Assembly (NCBI GenBank): GCA_023417935.1
Contig: JAEZDY010000024.1
Coordinates: 248,001 to 312,000, forward strand
Direction of reading: 5' to 3'
Length of the DNA: 64,000 nt
DNA from: Bacteroidota bacterium
GTDB lineage: Bacteria; Bacteroidota; Bacteroidia; Bacteroidales; Lentimicrobiaceae
This document shows, piece after piece, positions 60,000-64,000 of the stretch (positions are counted from its first letter, which is position 1; every line of letters begins with the position of its first letter). A program made the position numbers and the translations under genes. The notes under the pieces are model-generated. The model searched no databases. It had not been told where the DNA came from and worked only from the letters and a program-made list of their open reading frames with translations.

Positions 60000-61379
60000 C
60001 TATTCTGCAATATAAGGAATAGAAATGCTGACTCTTGTGCCAACATTGAGTTCAGAAGCTATTGATATTCTTCCCTTATGTACCTCAATGATCTTATCGG
60101 TTAAAGAAAGACCCAGGCCATGACCGTCTTCTTTTTTAGCATTGCCAGCCCTGAAAAACGGTTGAAAGATATTCTTTATATCGTCTTCATGAATTCCCAT
60201 ACCTTTATCAACGAATTTGACCACTATATGATCGCCGTCAATTGACAAAATAACATCTACTGCTTTCTGAGATGAATATTTGCAACCGTTATCCATCAGA
60301 TTAAGTATGGCGATTTTAAGCAGGTGCTCATTGCCCAATAGGGTAAGTTTATTCTCAGGGAAGGCCGGATCATCAAAATGTATGGAGATTTTATAATCAC
60401 TTTTTCTGCTGGAAAGCCATTCTCGCGTTTCCCAAAGTAGTTCATCTATACGAAGTTTCCTGATGGATATTTCTGAAATATCAGAATTCGCCTTAGCAAG
60501 ATCGAGCAGTCGGTTTGACAGCTCAATGAGGTTTTGAGTATCTTCAAGAATAGAGCGTAGTATTTCATCATATTCCTCCATTGAACGAGGCTTCATTAAC
60601 GATACTTCAATGTTACCCTTTATTGAAGTCAGTGGAGTTCGAAGTTCGTGAGATGCATTTGATACAAAACTTCGTTGAACCTCAAATGCTGATTCCAGTC
60701 GTTCAAGCATTTTATTAAATGTGATTGCCAGACGGGCGATTTCATCAGTTCCATTACCCTCATTAACTCTCATATTCAGGCTTGAAATAGAGATCTTTTC
60801 AACCTGCTTTAGCACATTTGAAATTGGCTGAAGAGCCCTGTCAGCATAAGCCCGACCAAAAAGAAAGGCAAAACCTGTACTTACAATAAAGCCTATTATT
60901 AGAATCCATTGCAGGTTTTCTAACTTGCTATTACCAAATTTATCAATGGCAGAGGCAATTACTACAAATCGATTGTATCTGTCAGTGTAAAGAAGCCCAA
61001 CAACCTGATATTCTCCCTGAAAATACTGAACTTCTTTCTCAAGCCTGATCTTATCAAGCAAATCAGCTGATACATGAATAGAATCTTCATCAATGCTATT
61101 ATAGATTTGCTCGTTCTTAAAGTCATAAATAACCACTTTTTCATTATATAGGGCATTGATGGCATTTCTATCAATAACTTTAAGCAACTCATAATCAACT
61201 TCTTTCACTTCAATAAGCAGTTTGGCTGTAGTACGGGCTTTATCCTTCAACCTTGAATAGAATTCTGATTTATGGTAAGAAGCTGAGAAAGAATAAATGC
61301 TGATAGAAAAGATGGTAAGTATAAGGGCAACAATAAATGCAAACTGCATAGTAAGCCGCGTACCTATGTTTCGGTTCAT
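60000..61379 (-). CDS. Sensor histidine kinase
   Basis: 459-residue class I HisKA kinase. Membrane helices lie at ~11-30 and ~157-178 with a periplasmic sensor loop between. A HAMP region (~175-230) leads to HisKA with the phospho-acceptor His244 in FVSNASHELRTPLTSIKGN. The HATPase domain follows (N box NLMDNGCKYSS, G1 DKGMGIHEDD, G2 GHGLGLSL). Its start overlaps the regulator's stop by 4 bp, forming a two-component operon. The signal is unknown. Confidence 0.93.
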   Translation of the reverse strand: MNRNIGTRLTMQFAFIVALILTIFSISIYSFSASYHKSEFYSRLKDKARTTAKLLIEVKEVDYELLKVIDRNAINALYNEKVVIYDFKNEQIYNSIDEDSIHVSADLLDKIRLEKEVQYFQGEYQVVGLLYTDRYNRFVVIASAIDKFGNSKLENLQWILIIGFIVSTGFAFLFGRAYADRALQPISNVLKQVEKISISSLNMRVNEGNGTDEIARLAITFNKMLERLESAFEVQRSFVSNASHELRTPLTSIKGNIEVSLMKPRSMEEYDEILRSILEDTQNLIELSNRLLDLAKANSDISEISIRKLRIDELLWETREWLSSRKSDYKISIHFDDPAFPENKLTLLGNEHLLKIAILNLMDNGCKYSSQKAVDVILSIDGDHIVVKFVDKGMGIHEDDIKNIFQPFFRAGNAKKEDGHGLGLSLTDKIIEVHKGRISIASELNVGTRVSISIPYIAE

Positions 61380-62074
61380 AATTTTCCTTCTTTTAGAACA
61401 TACCCAATGCCGGTTTGGGTGTGGATAAGTTTAGGAGTGAAGTCCTTATCAATTTTCTTCCTAAGGAAATTTATATACACATCAATAACATTAGTTCCAG
61501 TATCAAAGGTGATATCCCAAATCTTCTCAGCTATATCTATTCTTGATAATACTCTCCCCTTATTCCGCAACAGGTATTCAAGCAAAGCAAATTCTTTTTG
61601 GGTTAACTCAATCTTGTTTCCACTTCTCGACACCTCATAAGTATCAAGATTCATTTCAAGATCCAGAAACCTGAGGATGTTTCCTACTGTGGTAGTAGTA
61701 CTTGAACGCCTTAATAACGATTTGATACGTGCAAGTAGTTCCCTGAATTCAAAAGGCTTAACCAGATAGTCATCAGCACCTGAATCGAGTCCTGTTATCT
61801 TATCATCGGTGGTACCCATTGCCGTCAGCATCAGAATAGGGACTCTTGAATTTGTGCCCCTTATATCTCTGCAGAGTTCCAGACCATTCTTGTATGGAAG
61901 GTTGATATCAAGAATAATTGCGTCAAACTCACGGGCTTCAAACATTTTGTAGGCGACAAATCCGTCGTATGCAATGTCAACAGAAAAGCCATTTTCTTCA
62001 AGCCCTTTTTTTATTAGCGCTGCAACTTTTGGCTCGTCCTCTACCACAAGTAATTTACAGTTGGACAGGGTCAT
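61376..62074 (-). CDS. OmpR-family response regulator
   Basis: 232 residues: receiver domain with acidic pair in VVEDEPKVAALIKKG, phospho-acceptor Asp56 (FDAIILDINLPYKNG) and conserved Lys (VKPFEFRELLARI). A winged-helix DNA-binding domain follows (~135-230, LTQKEFALLEYLLRNKGRVLSR, VYINFLRKKIDKDF). It is the upstream gene of the HK operon and divergent from the gene at 62257, a plausible target. Confidence 0.94.
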   Translation of the reverse strand: MTLSNCKLLVVEDEPKVAALIKKGLEENGFSVDIAYDGFVAYKMFEAREFDAIILDINLPYKNGLELCRDIRGTNSRVPILMLTAMGTTDDKITGLDSGADDYLVKPFEFRELLARIKSLLRRSSTTTTVGNILRFLDLEMNLDTYEVSRSGNKIELTQKEFALLEYLLRNKGRVLSRIDIAEKIWDITFDTGTNVIDVYINFLRKKIDKDFTPKLIHTQTGIGYVLKEGKL

Positions 62075-62256
62075 ATATGTAAAGATAACCTATTAAATAT
62101 TACAAAAGGGTATTGTATCCTTTCATGTGATCATAACGATTAAATACGGAAATGCTTGTGCTTTAACCACTTTTTAATTTTCCATTAATCATCCTTTAAT
62201 GATGCGATAACACCTTTGCAACAGTAAACAGCAAAACAACCTAAAACCTGACAACA

Positions 62257-63120
62257 ATGAAAACTAAATCTAAAAATGAGAAACTAATCCTTACTGGTTC
62301 ATTGGTTTTTTTATTCCTCTCTCTTGGTGGTTTCGGATACTTTTTTGTATCCAGCAAAAAACTTACAAATAATCTTAACAATGAAAAACTTAGATCAGAA
62401 CTGATCCTTTCGGAGAAAGTATCTCTTGACAAAGAAATCCTGAATCTTAAAAATCAACTGAGCGCTCTAAAAGGGACAAACAGTGAGTTGGATCAGATTA
62501 TTGCACAAACCAGCCAGAGGTTAAGTGAAAAAGAAGCTGAATTAAGTAAAATAAAAAGGGAAAATGGAAATATTAAGTCACTTAAAAAGCAGCTTGATGA
62601 AATAGGTAAGCTTAAAAAAGATCTTGATACTCAGATTGCCGCCTTAAATGAGTCAGTGAAGAAGTTAAATTCCGAAAAGGACGACCTGAGTAAAACAATT
62701 GCAGCACTCAAAGCAGAAAACCAGGAGCTTGCTGAGAATAACAGGATCATGAGTTCGCTTAAAGCTGACAATTACCTTGTTCAATCAACAAGAGGAAAAA
62801 ATAAGCTCACTGTAAAAGCACGTCGCACTAATAAGATTTCGGTTAGCCTTAAAGTTCCGGCAAATATGGTTGAAAACCTGAATTTCAATATAATTAAACC
62901 TAATGGTGTAAAAGTGAAAGGGAGTGATAAAGGTTTGGCAATTAAAACTATTGATGATGATGATCAGCTCCTGGTAAGCTTATACAATGATGAGATCAAA
63001 GTGTCAAAAAGCATTGAGTTCAGCTATACCCCCAAAGAAAAGTTGAAACCGGGAGTCTATAAGATTGAAATGTACAACGGTGAAAAATACATTGGTTCGT
63101 GCAATGTAAAACTACGCTAA
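62257..63120 (+). CDS. Single-pass membrane protein with coiled coil and beta domain
   Basis: 287 residues. A membrane helix (~11-30, LILTGSLVFLFLSLGGFGYF) is followed by a long coiled coil (~35-165, LILSEKVSLDKEILNLKNQL) and a C-terminal beta domain (~168-287, NKLTVKARRTNKISVSLKVP ending GEKYIGSCNVKLR). It is probably periplasmic and anchored. Divergently transcribed from the two-component operon and followed by its own terminator. Function unknown. Confidence 0.7.
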   Translation: MKTKSKNEKLILTGSLVFLFLSLGGFGYFFVSSKKLTNNLNNEKLRSELILSEKVSLDKEILNLKNQLSALKGTNSELDQIIAQTSQRLSEKEAELSKIKRENGNIKSLKKQLDEIGKLKKDLDTQIAALNESVKKLNSEKDDLSKTIAALKAENQELAENNRIMSSLKADNYLVQSTRGKNKLTVKARRTNKISVSLKVPANMVENLNFNIIKPNGVKVKGSDKGLAIKTIDDDDQLLVSLYNDEIKVSKSIEFSYTPKEKLKPGVYKIEMYNGEKYIGSCNVKLR

Positions 63121-63175
63121 AGTAACTAAAACAACTATTTGCAACATTCAACTATAACTCTCATGGTGGTTGGTT

Positions 63176-63206
63176 AAGACTGCCGGGCATCGCCGGGCAG
63201 TCTTTT
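63176..63206 (+). terminator. Terminator after the coiled-coil gene
   Basis: Nine-bp stem AAGACTGCC/GGCAGTCTT (63176-63184 with 63196-63204), extended inside by a GC-rich loop, followed by TTTT. Confidence 0.8.
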
Positions 63207-63248
63207 AGTAAAACTGCCTGAGACCTATAACTAACAACCGTAAACCAA

Positions 63249-64000
63249 ATGATAAAGAGATTTCTAATTATAATTCTTGGGATAATGACCTCTGTATTGC
63301 AGGTTGATTCCCAGGATCAAGTTGTCATTCCATACTTAAGAATACCAACTATCGATTTAAATGAGGAACATTTCCGTCAGGTTATAATTGATAAAGAGGA
63401 AAATCAATACCTTGGTCATCCAACTACTGTGCTGCTTCATGATAATAAGACTATGTTGGCGGTTTATCCGAAAGGACACGGGAGAGGTGAAATAGTATTA
63501 AAGAAGAGTATTGATGAGGGTTTAACCTGGGGTGAAAGATTATCAGTTCCTGAAAGCTGGAAGACTTCTAAAGAAACTCCAACTATTCACAGTGTGGTTG
63601 ATCATAAGGGCAAAAAGCGACTCATTGTTTTCTCAGGTTTGTATCCTACCCGCATGGCATATTCAGAAGATGACGGTGAAACGTGGTCAGAATTGGAAAA
63701 AGTAGGCGATTGGGGTGGAGTAGTTGTAATGTCATCCCTAATAAAACTCAATACCGGCAAAGGGCATTATATGGCATTATTTCATGATGACCTGCGCTTT
63801 ATAAAGGAGGATGGTCATAATGAACTCTATGAAGATAAAAAGAAAAATAAAAACCAGCCTTTTACACTATACAAAACCATCTCAATAGATGGCGGGATGA
63901 GTTGGTCGTATCCTGAAGCCATATACTCAAGCAGGCAGATGAGCTTATGCGAGCCGGGCATTATAAGATCACCTAATGGTAAACAACTGGCTATGTTGCT
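63249..64000 (+). CDS. Sialidase-like BNR-repeat protein, N-terminal part (runs off the right edge)
   Basis: ATG 63249 opens 250 codons to the window edge. Residues 1-22 are a signal peptide (MIKRFLIIILGIMTSVLQVD). Three Asp-box (BNR) repeats are visible: SIDEGLTWGE, SEDDGETWSE and SIDGGMSWSY. The strand DNKTMLAVYPKGHGRGEIV and the CEPGIIRSPNGKQL region near the edge fit GH33-like exo-sialidases and related six-bladed propellers. Enzyme specificity cannot be given because the catalytic Tyr/Glu region is beyond the edge. Confidence 0.82.
   Translation, partial: MIKRFLIIILGIMTSVLQVDSQDQVVIPYLRIPTIDLNEEHFRQVIIDKEENQYLGHPTTVLLHDNKTMLAVYPKGHGRGEIVLKKSIDEGLTWGERLSVPESWKTSKETPTIHSVVDHKGKKRLIVFSGLYPTRMAYSEDDGETWSELEKVGDWGGVVVMSSLIKLNTGKGHYMALFHDDLRFIKEDGHNELYEDKKKNKNQPFTLYKTISIDGGMSWSYPEAIYSSRQMSLCEPGIIRSPNGKQLAML

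Overview
This 64 kb window is chromosomal DNA from a member of the Bacteroidota. Four things point there: AT-rich sequence with few Shine-Dalgarno sites; many upstream -7 boxes of the Bacteroidota type TAnnTTTG; a C-terminal type IX secretion sorting domain on the gene at 47175-48560; and families typical of the phylum (DUF4175, DUF6340, BACON domains, TonB-dependent receptor, GlnS, two-gene mlaE-mlaF plus mlaD). Order or genus cannot be fixed from the sequence. I see no insertion sequence, prophage, CRISPR array or rRNA. Two tRNAs are present: Gln(CTG) and Cys(GCA).

Layout. 1-6.3 kb: partial DUF4175 membrane protein, a membrane adenylate cyclase with TPR, gltX, a trans-editing (YbaK-type) deacylase and an unlisted 39-aa membrane peptide. 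6.4-14.7 kb: a phased CTACC repeat element, a small unknown gene, a TonB-dependent receptor, an MFS carrier and the late heme genes hemN, hemG and (convergent) hemH, which together suggest porphyrin uptake and finishing of heme. 14.8-17.5 kb: quinol-type nitric oxide reductase under an Rrf2/NsrR-like regulator. 17.6-23.4 kb: Kef-type antiporter with its flavodoxin-like partner, an SGNH hydrolase, a GNAT-like protein and acs. 23.7-29.6 kb: envelope lipoprotein and barrel, tRNA-Gln directly behind glnS, dienelactone hydrolase, DUF305 and Nudix proteins. 29.7-32.2 kb: mlaE-mlaF-mlaD lipid transport operon. 32.4-45.3 kb: mostly envelope and secreted proteins, including mntP, a serine hydrolase, a porin with an in-frame TGA next to a flavinylated FMN-binding protein, DUF488 and a lipocalin. 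45.4-56.3 kb: tRNA-Cys, folB, a coiled-coil protein, a T9SS-exported cupredoxin/BACON protein, a queuosine-precursor transporter, aspS, a radical-SAM/DUF6873 fusion and dnaG. 56.5-64 kb: a GH3 beta-glucosidase lipoprotein with PA14, a second CTACC element, a paralogous lipoprotein, an OmpR/histidine kinase pair, a membrane coiled-coil protein and the start of a sialidase-like protein.

Most unusual signals. (1) Two dispersed 81-bp elements, at 6447-6527 and 59173-59253, with the same architecture: five CTACC boxes exactly 11 nt apart, then three inverted GGTA(G/C) boxes 11 nt apart. (2) Four intergenic tandem arrays whose unit length is 22 or 44 nt, three of them spanning exactly 132 bp (29644-29775, 41589-41720, 56335-56466); the repeat sequences are unrelated to each other, so the shared feature is the period. 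(3) An Elp3-like radical SAM enzyme fused to a DUF6873 (GME-fold) domain, read from a nearly leaderless promoter. (4) A TonB receptor/MFS/hemN/hemG/hemH cluster with a His-rich carrier loop. Basis for functional calls is motif recognition by eye; no database search was run.
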